A stretch of 64,000 nt of DNA from CAWDLX01 sp963753485. GTDB lineage: Bacteria > Actinomycetota > Actinomycetes > Mycobacteriales > Micromonosporaceae. Location of the stretch: contig CAVWCL010000008.1 in assembly GCA_963753485.1 (NCBI GenBank), positions 62,001 to 126,000 on the forward strand. Direction: 5' to 3'. Under the pieces are notes generated by a model. The model was given only the letters and a program-made list of their open reading frames with translations, did not search any database and had not been told where the DNA came from. The translations under genes and the position numbers were made by a program. Shown piece after piece: positions 1 to 8,089 of the stretch (the first letter of the stretch is position 1; every line of letters starts with the position of its first letter).

Positions 1-1
1 C

Positions 2-1618
2 TTCCGACGGGAAACGGCGATCTCCTGCTCGACCCCGGGCCAGGTCGACGAGCACGGCTTCACGTTCACGCTGCACCTGCAACCCGACGAGCGGTGGACG
101 ACCAGGTGGGAGGTCGCGGCCGTCATGCCGGGCGCCGGCATCAGCCCGGCCGGCCGCTCCCGCCGCGCCGAGGATCTCGGCCGCGAGCTGGACCGCTGGA
201 TCGAGACGGCACCGAAACTGCGCTGCGACTGGGAGCCATTGGTCGCCACGTATCGGCGGAGCCTGGTCGACCTCGCCGCGCTGCGGTTCTCGCCACCGGT
301 GGCCGGCGGGCGCAGCTTGCCGGCGGCCGGCCTGCCGTGGTTCATGGCCATGTTCGGCCGGGACAGCATCTTCACCAGCCTGCAGGCGCTGCCGTTCCAG
401 CCGGAGCTGGCGGCGACGACCCTGCTCGCCCTCGCCGACTGGCAGGGCGTGCGCCGCGACGACTTCCGCGACGAGGATCCCGGGCGCATCATGCACGAGA
501 TGCGCTACGGCGAGACCGCCGCGTTCGAGGAGCAGCCGCACACCCCGTACTACGGCAACGCCGATGCCACCCCGCTCTTCGTGGTGCTGCTCGATGAGTA
601 CGAGCGGTGGACCGGCGACACCCGGCTGGTGCGCAGCCTCGAGCCGGAGGCGCGGGCTGCGCTGGAGTGGATCGACCGGTACGCCGACCTGGCCGGCAAC
701 GGCTACATCGCCTACCAGCGGCGCAACGAGCGCACCGGGCTGGAGAACCAGTGCTGGAAGGACTCCTGGGACTCTATCTCCTATCAGGACGGTCGGCTGC
801 CGGGCTTCCCGCGGGCGACGTGTGAGCTGCAGGGCTACGCGTACGACGCGAAGACCCGCGGCGCCCGGCTGGCCCGCACGGTGTGGAAGGACCCGGCCTT
901 CGCCGACGTGCTGGAGAAACAGGCGGCCGAGCTCAAGCGGCGCTTCAACCGGGACTTCTGGGTGGCCGGCGGTGAGTACTTCGCGCTCGCGCTGGAACCC
1001 GACGGGTCCCAGGTCGACGCGCTCGCCTCAAACATCGGCCACCTGCTCTGGAGTGGGATCGTCGAGAAGTCCAAGGCCCGCGCCGTCGCCCGGCATCTGC
1101 TCGGGCCGAGGCTCTTCTCCGGCTGGGGAGTGCGCACACTCGCCGAGGGCGACCGGCGGTTCAACCCGATCGGCTACCACGTCGGCACCGTCTGGCCGTT
1201 TGACAATTCCTTCATCGCCTGGGGACTTCGCCGGTACGGCTTCAAGCGCGAGGCGGCCCGCATCGCCGCCGGGATCCTGGATGCGGCGAGCTTCTTCGAC
1301 GGCCGGCTACCCGAGGCGTTCGGCGGGTACGAACGCAACCAGACCCGCTACCCGGTGCAGTACCCGACCGCCTGCAGCCCGCAGGCCTGGTCGACCGGGG
1401 CTCCGCTGCTGTTGCTGCGCACCATGTTGGGCCTGGAACCGGTGGGCGAGCACCTGGTGGTCGACCCGGCCCTACCGGCCGGCATCGGTCACCTGGAGCT
1501 GCTGGACATCCCCGGCCGGTGGGGTCGGCTGGACGCGTTCGCCCGCGGCCGGGTCAACGTACGCACGGCCCACCCGCAGCGCAGCGAGCTGGGAGCCGCC
1601 TCCGCCGGCCCGGGCTGA
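2..1618 (+). CDS. Amylo-alpha-1,6-glucosidase / glycogen debranching-type protein (5' truncated)
   Basis: The frame is open from base 2, so the N-terminus lies outside the window. The visible part starts with the end of the N-terminal beta-sandwich domain (EVAAVMPG) and continues into an (alpha/alpha)6 catalytic domain. GH63/GH133-like motifs are visible: WFMAMFGRDSIFTSLQALPF, YYGNADATPLF, NQCWKDSWDSI and YHVGTVWPFDNSFIAWGL. Members of this family hydrolyse alpha-1,6 branch points in glycogen or related oligosaccharides in the cytoplasm. The stop lies 1 base before the ATG of the following MFS gene, so the two are probably cotranscribed. That suggests the transporter handles a related sugar, which is inference. 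Confidence 0.88.
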   Translation, partial: FRRETAISCSTPGQVDEHGFTFTLHLQPDERWTTRWEVAAVMPGAGISPAGRSRRAEDLGRELDRWIETAPKLRCDWEPLVATYRRSLVDLAALRFSPPVAGGRSLPAAGLPWFMAMFGRDSIFTSLQALPFQPELAATTLLALADWQGVRRDDFRDEDPGRIMHEMRYGETAAFEEQPHTPYYGNADATPLFVVLLDEYERWTGDTRLVRSLEPEARAALEWIDRYADLAGNGYIAYQRRNERTGLENQCWKDSWDSISYQDGRLPGFPRATCELQGYAYDAKTRGARLARTVWKDPAFADVLEKQAAELKRRFNRDFWVAGGEYFALALEPDGSQVDALASNIGHLLWSGIVEKSKARAVARHLLGPRLFSGWGVRTLAEGDRRFNPIGYHVGTVWPFDNSFIAWGLRRYGFKREAARIAAGILDAASFFDGRLPEAFGGYERNQTRYPVQYPTACSPQAWSTGAPLLLLRTMLGLEPVGEHLVVDPALPAGIGHLELLDIPGRWGRLDAFARGRVNVRTAHPQRSELGAASAGPG

Positions 1619-1619
1619 G

Positions 1620-2783
1620 ATGCGAGCGGCCACCGGCGTCGTCTACGCCGCCGCCGCAGTCCAGGGCATTGTGCTGGTCACCATCCCGGCCGCCAGTTCG
1701 GTCTTCACCGACCCCGCCACGTACGGACTCTCCAGCGCGCGCTACGGCGCCATGTTCCTGCCGCAAGTCATCGTGGCCATCGCCGCGGCCCTGCTCGGCG
1801 CGAAGCTGAGCCGCCGGCTGGGCACCAAGCGGATCTTCCTGGCCGGGCTCGGCGCCAGTGCGGTGGCCATGCTGCTGCTGCTCGCGAGCTACCCGGTGGC
1901 GCACCGGCCGGGCCTGGCCTACCCGCTGCTGCTGGTCGCCACGGCCGGCGTGGGCGGCGGCTTCGGGCTCGCGGTACCGGCGATGAACTCGCTCACCGCG
2001 GCCCAGCATCCGGGCCGGGTGGACGCGGCGGTGCTCGTGCTCAACGCGCTGCTCGGGGTCGGGACCGCGCTGGCCCCCCTGTTCGTGGCCCTCTTCGTCG
2101 GCTTGGGCAGCTGGTGGGCGCTGCCGCTGCTCTCGGCGCTACTGCTGGTCGTCGCGCTCGCCGTCGCCACCGGCCAGCCGCTGCGGGCCGCCGCCGACGC
2201 CGGTCCCCGCACACCCATCCGGCTGCCGGCGCGCTTCGGTATCTACGGCGCCTTCGCGGTCCTCTATGGAGTGTGCGAGACCATCAACGGCAACTGGTCG
2301 CAGACCGACCTCACCACCGCGCTCGGCGCGACCACCGTCGTCGCCTCGGTGGCCCTGGCCACGTTCTGGACGGCGGTGACCGTGGGCCGGGTCGGGTTCG
2401 CCGCACTGGCCCGCTGGTTTCCTCCCGTGTGGACATACCGGCTGCTGCCGCTGGTGCTGGCCATCGCGCTCGCCCTGATCGCGGCCTTGCCGGCCGGTCG
2501 GGGTGGGCTGGCCGTCGCCGCCTTCGGACTGGCCGGCCTCGGGTGCTCGGCGCTGCTGCCGCTGACCATCAGCCTCGCCGAGCGTGAGTTCGCCCCGGCG
2601 GCAGCCGGGGTGGCCGGCGGTGTGATCGCCTGCTACCAACTCGGGTACGGCATCGCCGCCTTCGGCGTAGGACCCCTGCACCAGCGCGGGGTTGCGCTCG
2701 CCACCTGCTACGCGGCGACGGCGGGGGTCGCCCTCGTGCTGGCCGCGCTGGCCTGGCGGGCAACGATGGCCCGCACCCGCTGA
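1620..2783 (+). CDS. MFS transporter
   Basis: A 387-residue polytopic protein with about 12 hydrophobic segments. The loop between TM2 and TM3 has the MFS-type pattern GAKLSRRLGTKR. The ATG is 1 base after the upstream TGA (pattern TGAGATG), so translation is likely coupled to the debranching-enzyme gene. The substrate cannot be read from sequence; a sugar is plausible from the neighbour. The N-terminal helix begins directly at residue 5 and there is no signal peptide. The longer open frame reaching back to 564 is an antisense-like shadow of the upstream gene, so the start at 1620 is preferred. Confidence 0.85.
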   Translation: MRAATGVVYAAAAVQGIVLVTIPAASSVFTDPATYGLSSARYGAMFLPQVIVAIAAALLGAKLSRRLGTKRIFLAGLGASAVAMLLLLASYPVAHRPGLAYPLLLVATAGVGGGFGLAVPAMNSLTAAQHPGRVDAAVLVLNALLGVGTALAPLFVALFVGLGSWWALPLLSALLLVVALAVATGQPLRAAADAGPRTPIRLPARFGIYGAFAVLYGVCETINGNWSQTDLTTALGATTVVASVALATFWTAVTVGRVGFAALARWFPPVWTYRLLPLVLAIALALIAALPAGRGGLAVAAFGLAGLGCSALLPLTISLAEREFAPAAAGVAGGVIACYQLGYGIAAFGVGPLHQRGVALATCYAATAGVALVLAALAWRATMARTR

Positions 2784-2792
2784 CCGGACTGG

Positions 2793-2890
2793 CGCCGTGG
2801 TCAGGGCTCGCCGATGCGCTCGGCGCCGTGGTCAGCGTTCGTCAGTGCTCGTCGTCGCCGTGGTCAGGGCTCGCCGATGCGCTCGGCGCC
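2793..2890. repeat. 35-bp exact direct repeat at the dnaX 3' end
   Basis: The same 35 bases occur at 2793-2827 and 2856-2890, with 28 bases between them. The second copy contains the last codons and stop of dnaX. The first copy lies in the gap between the MFS stop (2783) and the dnaX stop (2864), so the sequence encoding the DnaX C-terminus (GAERIGEP) is duplicated downstream of its own stop codon. Confidence 0.9.
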
Positions 2891-4927
2891 CAGGCCGTCG
2901 GCGAGGAGCTGGATCGCCCGCTCCTCACTGCTCGGCGCGGCGGCGCCGGCCGGCGGGTCACCGTCGGGATCCACCCCGTCGGCGAGCGCGCCGCCGTCGC
3001 CGTCGATGGTCAGGTCGGCGCCCTCGGAGTTGGACGGCAGTCCCCGGGCGCCAGCGCGCTGCCCGCGTCCAGTTGCGCCCGTCGAGGTCCGGCTCGAGCC
3101 ACCGCGGGCGGTGGTTGCACCGCGGGAGCGGTCGGCGGCTGGGCGTGCCCGGTCAGCCCCGCCCACCGGGCGCGCTCGATCGGTCGGGCCGCCGTCAGGC
3201 GCCGGGCTCGGGGTGACCGGCCGTCCTGGACGGGCCGGTGTCGGCCACTGCGCGCCCGGCGCGCCGGCGTCGGGTTGCCCGTCGGCGCCGTGATCATCCC
3301 CGTCCGGATCGGCGGCGGCTCCGCCCTCGCGGGCCCGCTCGTCGCCGCCCAACTCGGCCTGCACATGCCAGTTCCCGCCGAGCACCTCCCGCACCGCCTC
3401 GACCAGCAGCTCCGTCTGCGCGCCGAACATGCTGGCGTGCACCGCGTGCTGGAAGACCAGCAGGATCTGCTCGTCGTGCACGTCGCGTACCACGGCCTCG
3501 CGAACCACCGCCCACGCCCGCGGGCTGCGCCGGCGGACCACGGCCAGTACCTCATCCCAGACCCGGCGGACCGCCGCCGCGTCCAGGGCACCGGGATGGT
3601 CGGCGGTCGCCGGTGGGTCTTTCGGTGGCGCCGGCTTGGCACTGGTGTCCGGCATCGCGGCCGCTGCCGGTGCGGAGGGCTCGGGCCGCGGGCTGGCCGC
3701 CCGTACCGGGGGGGCGGATTCGAGATCGAGCACCGGCGCGGCTGGGGGCGAGTCAGCACCGGACGCGGCGCCGAGCCGGCGCTCCATCCGCTCCACCCGC
3801 TGCAACAGCGCGCCGTGCGAATCGTCGGCCCCCGGCAGCAGCATGCGGGCGACGAGGAGCTCCAGCACCAGGCGGGGGGCCATGGTGCCGCGCATCTCCG
3901 TCAGTCCATTGTGGGCGATGTCGGCGAGGCGGGACAGGGTCGCCGCACCCATCCGGGCGGCCTGGGCCGTCATCCGCTCGAGCTGGTCGTCGGGCGCCTC
4001 GATGATGCCGGTCGCCGCCGCGTCCGGCACCCGCTGCATGATGATCAGATCACGGAGGCGTTCGAGCAGGTCCGCGGTGTAGCGGCGGGTGTCGTGACCC
4101 GCCTCGGCGACCCGGTCGATGGTGGCGAACGCGGCGGCCCCGTCGGCCGCGGCGAGGGCGTCGACCATCTCGTCGATCAGCGCGACGTCGGTCACCCCGA
4201 GCAGGCCGACCGCCCGGGTGTAGGTCACCCCGTAGACCCCCGCGCCCGCGATGAGCTGGTCGAGCACCGACAACGAATCCCGTACCGAGCCGCCGCCGGC
4301 CCGCACGACCAGCGGGAACACCGCCGGCTCGACCGCGACGCCCTCCTCGCGGCACAGCTGCTCCAGGTACGGCCGCAGCACCGTCGGCGGGATCAGCCGG
4401 AACGGGTAGTGGTGGGTGCGGGACTTGATCGTGCCCAGCACCTTCTCCGGCTCGGTGGTGGCGAAGACGAACTTCACGTACTCCGGCGGCTCCTCGACGA
4501 GCTTGAGCAGGGCGTTGAACCCCTGCGTGGAGACCATGTGGGCCTCGTCGATCACGTACACCTTGAACCGGCTGTTGACCGGCGCGAAGAAGGCCCGCTC
4601 GCGCAGGTCCCGGGCGTCGTCCACGCCACCGTGGCTGGCCGCGTCGATCTCGATGACGTCGATCGAGCCGGGACCGTCGGGCGCCAGCGCGACGCAGGAT
4701 TCGCACTCTCCGCACGGCTCCGGGGTGGGACCCTTGGCACAGTTGAGCGAGCGGGCCAGGATCCGCGCCGATGACGTCTTGCCGCAGCCCCGAGGGCCGG
4801 AGAAGAGGTACGCGTGGTGCAACCGGCCGGTACGCAGGGCCTGCGCCAACGGTTCGGTGACCTGCTGCTGGCCGATGACCTCGGCAAATGTGCGCGGCCG
4901 GTACTTGCGGTAGAGCGCCAGCGCCAC
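2864..4927 (-). CDS. dnaX: DNA polymerase III subunit gamma/tau
   Basis: Clamp-loader ATPase of the replicative DNA polymerase III holoenzyme. Residues 1-15 read MALALYRKYRPRTF, the classic DnaX start. The Walker A motif GPRGCGKTSS is at about residue 44, the zinc-binding cysteines are C63, C72, C75 and C78, and Walker B (VYVIDEAHM) is at about 123-131. The ATPase and collar domains end near residue 370, followed by an Ala/Pro-rich linker and a tau-like C-terminal domain. The GTG at 4927 is chosen because a GGAGGGG ribosome site precedes it by about 8 bases and the homologous N-terminus starts here; the open frame continues upstream to 5095. Length is 687 residues. The SRP RNA gene nearby is a usual actinobacterial neighbour. 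Confidence 0.97.
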   Translation of the reverse strand: MALALYRKYRPRTFAEVIGQQQVTEPLAQALRTGRLHHAYLFSGPRGCGKTSSARILARSLNCAKGPTPEPCGECESCVALAPDGPGSIDVIEIDAASHGGVDDARDLRERAFFAPVNSRFKVYVIDEAHMVSTQGFNALLKLVEEPPEYVKFVFATTEPEKVLGTIKSRTHHYPFRLIPPTVLRPYLEQLCREEGVAVEPAVFPLVVRAGGGSVRDSLSVLDQLIAGAGVYGVTYTRAVGLLGVTDVALIDEMVDALAAADGAAAFATIDRVAEAGHDTRRYTADLLERLRDLIIMQRVPDAAATGIIEAPDDQLERMTAQAARMGAATLSRLADIAHNGLTEMRGTMAPRLVLELLVARMLLPGADDSHGALLQRVERMERRLGAASGADSPPAAPVLDLESAPPVRAASPRPEPSAPAAAAMPDTSAKPAPPKDPPATADHPGALDAAAVRRVWDEVLAVVRRRSPRAWAVVREAVVRDVHDEQILLVFQHAVHASMFGAQTELLVEAVREVLGGNWHVQAELGGDERAREGGAAADPDGDDHGADGQPDAGAPGAQWPTPARPGRPVTPSPAPDGGPTDRARPVGGADRARPAADRSRGATTARGGSSRTSTGATGRGQRAGARGLPSNSEGADLTIDGDGGALADGVDPDGDPPAGAAAPSSEERAIQLLADGLGAERIGEP

Positions 4928-5055
4928 GACCTCACCCCCCTCCCGGCAACCACCGGGTCCCGCGCCACGGTACCGCCCGCAGCCGACAAACGGCACCGGC
5001 CGCGCCCCGGCCGTCGCGATCATGGACACCGCTGGCGGTCCTGACCGCCTTGGTT

Positions 5056-5073
5056 GACCAAGATCTATTGGTC
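5056..5073. promoter_or_regulatory. Inverted repeat in the dnaX/lipoprotein divergent gap
   Basis: GACCAA and TTGGTC are separated by six bases (GATCTA) in the 205-bp gap between the divergently transcribed dnaX and the small lipoprotein gene. The size and position fit an operator for the lipoprotein promoter. No regulator is identifiable from the sequence. Confidence 0.3.
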
Positions 5074-5132
5074 GAACGTTCCTCGAACATGTCACTCACC
5101 CCCGCCTTGCGCCGCAATGCCAGGCTGCGTCC

Positions 5133-5402
5133 ATGAAGAAGATCATTGCGCTCGCCACCGCGGCGCTCGCCCTCGCGGGCGTGCTCGCCGTCGCCGGGTG
5201 CGCCCCGAGAGCGGCCCGCTCCGACCAGGGCACGACGCAGCAGGGCGGCCCGAACGGTACGGGCCAGAACCAGCCTCCGCCGCCGGCCGTCCAGCTCGAC
5301 CCGGTCAAGGTCGACGGCGACCTTTCCGAGATCGACGCCCTGCTCAACGACGTGGACTCCGACCTGTCCGCGGCCGCGAAGACGCCCGAAGACGCCGACT
5401 GA
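5133..5402 (+). CDS. Small predicted lipoprotein
   Basis: An 89-residue protein with a lysine n-region (MKK), a hydrophobic core and a lipobox LAVAGC, so Cys22 is the predicted lipidated residue. The mature part has a Gly/Gln/Pro-rich linker and then an acidic, helical C-terminus (about residues 57-89). No family is recognised. The stop is 8 bases before the next gene, which also encodes an exported helical protein, so the two probably form an operon. A joint envelope role is inference. Confidence 0.75.
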   Translation: MKKIIALATAALALAGVLAVAGCAPRAARSDQGTTQQGGPNGTGQNQPPPPAVQLDPVKVDGDLSEIDALLNDVDSDLSAAAKTPEDAD

Positions 5403-5410
5403 AAGGTCTG

Positions 5411-6121
5411 ATGATGATCGGAAAGAAACGAGTCGTCCTGGCCGTCGCGGTCGCGCTCATCGGTGCGCTCGCGATCGGCGCACCGGCGCTCGCCGATGAC
5501 ACCACCGCCGTGGCCAAGGCCAAGGACGCGGTGACCAAACGCATCGACCTGCGGCTGGCCGCTCTGCATCGCGACGACGCCGCCCTCACCGGCGCCAAGC
5601 GCCTCACCGACGCCCACCAGTCGACCCTGCACGACCTGGTCACCGCGGACATCTCCGGGCTGACCTCGCTCAAGACCAAGGTCGCCGGCGAGACCACCCT
5701 GGCCGCGCTCAAGGCCGACGCCCAGAGCATGGTCAACGACTACCGGATCTTCATCCTGGTGGGACCGACGGTACGCCTCACCATCGCCGGTGATACCGAG
5801 GACGCGGCCACGGCGAAGCTGCGCACCGTACACGACACCCTGGCCGGACTGGTCGCCACGGCCAAGGCCGGTGGGGCCGACACCGCCGCCGCCGAGCAGA
5901 ACCTGGCGGACATGTCGGCCGCGCTGGACAAGGTCGGCACCGACACCAGCGGGCTGGTGGCTGGACTGCTCGCGGTCCAACCCGGCCCCGACGGTGCCGC
6001 CATCAAGGCGAAGGTCGACTCGGTCCGCTCGGGTCTCATCGCCGGTCGCGCCGACCTGCACACCGCGATCAGCGAGGCCAAGCAGGTCCGCGCCTTCCTG
6101 CGGAGCCTGCCGAAGAAGTAA
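5411..6121 (+). CDS. Exported helical protein of unknown function
   Basis: A 236-residue protein with a signal peptide (MMIGKKRVVLAVAVALIGAL, cleavage probably after PALA near residue 27). The mature chain is almost entirely Ala/Lys/Asp/Leu-rich amphipathic helix, with repeating patterns such as AATAKLRTVHDTLAGLVATA and no cysteines. It may form an extracytoplasmic coiled coil or helical bundle. ATG 5411 is chosen as the start of the signal peptide; the open frame extends back to 5054 through the lipoprotein gene. A stem-loop follows the stop. No function is assigned. Confidence 0.75.
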   Translation: MMIGKKRVVLAVAVALIGALAIGAPALADDTTAVAKAKDAVTKRIDLRLAALHRDDAALTGAKRLTDAHQSTLHDLVTADISGLTSLKTKVAGETTLAALKADAQSMVNDYRIFILVGPTVRLTIAGDTEDAATAKLRTVHDTLAGLVATAKAGGADTAAAEQNLADMSAALDKVGTDTSGLVAGLLAVQPGPDGAAIKAKVDSVRSGLIAGRADLHTAISEAKQVRAFLRSLPKK

Positions 6122-6128
6122 GTGTCCC

Positions 6129-6158
6129 GTGCCGGTCGGTGTACACCTCGGCCGGCAC
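6129..6158 (+). terminator. Stem-loop downstream of the exported-protein operon
   Basis: GTGCCGG at 6129 pairs with CCGGCAC ending at 6158, and the stem extends further inward with wobble pairs. It lies 8 bases after the stop of the upstream gene. There is no U-tract, as is common for actinobacterial terminators. Confidence 0.5.
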
Positions 6159-6213
6159 GGCGTTTGGCTGGTCTCGATGGATGCGGCCGCGCGCCCCGTA
6201 CCATTTGGGCGTG

Positions 6214-7770
6214 ATGTCCGTTCGGCGGCTCACCGCCGTCGTGGTGGCGGCCGTCCTGCTCGGCGCACAGCCGGGCGGGCCGGCCGCTGCGACCGCCATG
6301 CCTCAGCCCCCGCGGTTACTGGCCGGGCCGCCGTCCGGGCCGCTCGCGCGCAGCGGGCTATCCGCTCGCGCCGATCCGCTCGCGGTGGCGCCCCGGTACG
6401 CCGGACGCGGGTGGGCCGACACGGTCCAGGCCGGCGCGGCGGTGCTCGCGTGCTCCGCCGGCTGCACCACAACCGGATGGGTCGACGTCGACGCCGATCC
6501 GTCGACAGTGGACTCGAGTCAGGCCGTGGTGAGCCTCCCGCCCGGAGCGGGCATCGACTGGGCCGGGCTCTACTGGGCCGGCGACCGCGGCTCCGGGCCG
6601 GGTGGCCACTGCGCGACGGCAGCGCCGGACGCTGCGCCAGCGACCCCGCCGCCAGCTCCCGACCGCGCCAGCGACGTGCTCGTCGCGGTGGCGGGCCAGC
6701 CGTACCAGGCGGTGCCCGCGTTGAGCCTGGCCGATGTCGCCGGCGGCTCCGGGTTCCAGGCGGTCGCCGACATCACCTCGCTCCTTCGCCGGTACGGCGG
6801 CCGCTCGTCAACAGCCACGATCCCGCTCACCGTCGGCGGCCTTCAGGTGGCCGCCGGAGCTGGCTGCACCGGTGGCTGGACCGTCTACTGTGTTTACTCC
6901 TTCCGCGACGGTCCACAACCGACCTACGCGCCCGACTACCGCAGCATCGCCGTCTTCGACACGGTCCAACCCATCCGGGCCGGCGAGACGTCGCAGGTTG
7001 CTCTCTCCTGGCCGGCGACCGCCGGGGCGGACCGGGTCGCGGTCGCCACCATGGGCGGCGCCCGACTGGCCCTCGATGGCCTGCCGCTGGCCACGGGTTC
7101 TCCGGCCGGCCCCGGATACCGGATGGCGACCCAACCGCTGCCGGCCGGCGCGCTGGCCGCGGGCTCCACCCGGACGCTGGCCGCGACCGCGACCACTGAC
7201 GGCTGGGCCGCCACCATCGTCGCGGTGAGCGCCGTCCTGGCGGTCCGGGCGAAGCTCGCCCTGACCGCCCGCTTCACGCCCGCCCACGTCGCGGTCGGCT
7301 CGGTGATCCAACTCACGCTGGCGCTCAGCAACGACGGTGACCTGCCCGATTCCGGCGTCGCCGTGACCGCCCCGCTGCCAGCGGGACTCACCGTCGCCGA
7401 GCCGGAGAGCCCGTACAACGCCGCCACCGGCGTCTGGACGGTCGGCACCGTCGCGCCTCACGCGGCGGTCACGCTGACCCTCGACATCCGCGTCGAGCAG
7501 GCCGGGACATTCGGCACCCAGGCCCGGGTGAGCGCGTCGGCCGTGGCCACCGATGTCGCCCCCACGCAACTGGCCACCGTGATCGCCGAGACGGTGGTCG
7601 CGCCGAGCGCCGGCCAACCCGGACTCACCGCGGCGGCCGCCGCGCCCGACTCATTCCCGACCACACTGCCCACACTGACCCCGGGCATGCTCTTCGGGAT
7701 CGGCATCTTCGCCCTGGGGCTGCTGATGATGTTGATCGTGGTGCTCCGGTATCGCGCCGATCGGCGTTGA
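6214..7770 (+). CDS. DUF11-domain secreted, membrane-anchored surface protein
   Basis: A 518-residue protein with a signal peptide (MSVRRLTAVVVAAVLLGAQP). A beta-rich N-terminal region contains Cys pairs (VLACSAGCTTTGW and GAGCTGGWTVYC). A DUF11 (CARDB-like) domain at about residues 355-435 has the typical LTLALSNDGDLPDSGVAVTA signature. The C-terminus has one transmembrane helix (about 490-512) followed by RYRADRR, so the protein is anchored in the membrane and faces outward. DUF11 proteins are commonly adhesin or cell-wall structural proteins. ATG 6214 starts the signal peptide; an in-frame ATG at 6139 is less likely because it would bury that peptide. Confidence 0.8.
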   Translation: MSVRRLTAVVVAAVLLGAQPGGPAAATAMPQPPRLLAGPPSGPLARSGLSARADPLAVAPRYAGRGWADTVQAGAAVLACSAGCTTTGWVDVDADPSTVDSSQAVVSLPPGAGIDWAGLYWAGDRGSGPGGHCATAAPDAAPATPPPAPDRASDVLVAVAGQPYQAVPALSLADVAGGSGFQAVADITSLLRRYGGRSSTATIPLTVGGLQVAAGAGCTGGWTVYCVYSFRDGPQPTYAPDYRSIAVFDTVQPIRAGETSQVALSWPATAGADRVAVATMGGARLALDGLPLATGSPAGPGYRMATQPLPAGALAAGSTRTLAATATTDGWAATIVAVSAVLAVRAKLALTARFTPAHVAVGSVIQLTLALSNDGDLPDSGVAVTAPLPAGLTVAEPESPYNAATGVWTVGTVAPHAAVTLTLDIRVEQAGTFGTQARVSASAVATDVAPTQLATVIAETVVAPSAGQPGLTAAAAAPDSFPTTLPTLTPGMLFGIGIFALGLLMMLIVVLRYRADRR

Positions 7771-7779
7771 CGGCCGAAC

Positions 7780-7874
7780 GGGAGGCCCCCCGTGCACCCG
7801 CCAGAGCCCGCTTATCCTTGCTGCCTTCCGGCCCTGGGGAGGTTCACAGGATGGTCGCCGCACGAGGGGCTCCC
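7780..7874 (-). ncRNA. ffs: Signal recognition particle RNA, small (4.5S) type
   Basis: On the minus strand the conserved apical domain reads CCAGGGCCGGAAGGCAGCA and continues AGGATAAGC, the Ffh-binding hairpin with its GGAA tetraloop-type cap and asymmetric loop. The two ends pair as the long terminal helix: GGGAGCCCCUCGUGC at the 5' end with GCACGGGGGGCCUCCC at the 3' end, leaving one bulged base. The RNA is about 95 nt. It targets nascent membrane proteins with Ffh and FtsY. The position close to dnaX is typical for actinobacteria. Exact ends are estimated from the helix. Confidence 0.93.
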
Positions 7875-7925
7875 TCGACTCTACCCGAGTGCGCGTACCG
7901 CCCCGGCTTCGGTATCCTGGCCCGC

Positions 7926-8010
7926 GGAGGATTCGCCTAGTGGCCTAGGGCGCACGCTTGGAAAGCGTGTTGGGGTAACACCCTCACGAGTTCGAATCTC
8001 GTATCCTCCG
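7926..8010 (+). tRNA. tRNA-Ser(GGA)
   Basis: A class II tRNA with acceptor GGAGGAT/ATCCTCC, discriminator G and an encoded CCA at 8011-8013. The anticodon stem is CACGC/GCGTG with loop TTGGAAA, so the anticodon is GGA. A long variable arm and the T-loop TTCGAAT are present. It is the integration site of the downstream mobile element: its 3' half is repeated at 16736-16793. Confidence 0.97.
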
Positions 8011-8014
8011 CCAC
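7957..8014 (+). repeat. attL: tRNA-Ser 3' half
   Basis: 58 bases from CTTGGAAAGCG in the anticodon arm through CCGCCAC. They are repeated at 16736-16793 with one difference (G here, A there, in the run after GTTGGG). This copy belongs to the intact tRNA gene, so the tRNA is functional after integration. Confidence 0.95.
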
Positions 8015-8065
8015 CTGACCAGCACAGACGCGCGCCGGCCACCTGTGCGGACGCCGCGTTCGCCG

Positions 8066-8089
8066 TTTCAGTCTCAGTTCTAGTCTCAT
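8066..8089. promoter_or_regulatory. Candidate integrase arm site, left end
   Basis: Two AGTCTCA repeats (TTTCAGTCTCAG, then TTCTAGTCTCAT), about 50 bases inside attL and overlapping the 3' end of int. A closely similar pair lies about 95 bases inside attR at 16622-16643. Tyrosine integrases of such elements bind short repeats flanking the core site. The assignment to this integrase is inference. Confidence 0.5.

Noticed and set aside
2828..4774. 648-codon plus-strand open frame
   Set aside because: Antisense to dnaX, which has full family motifs.
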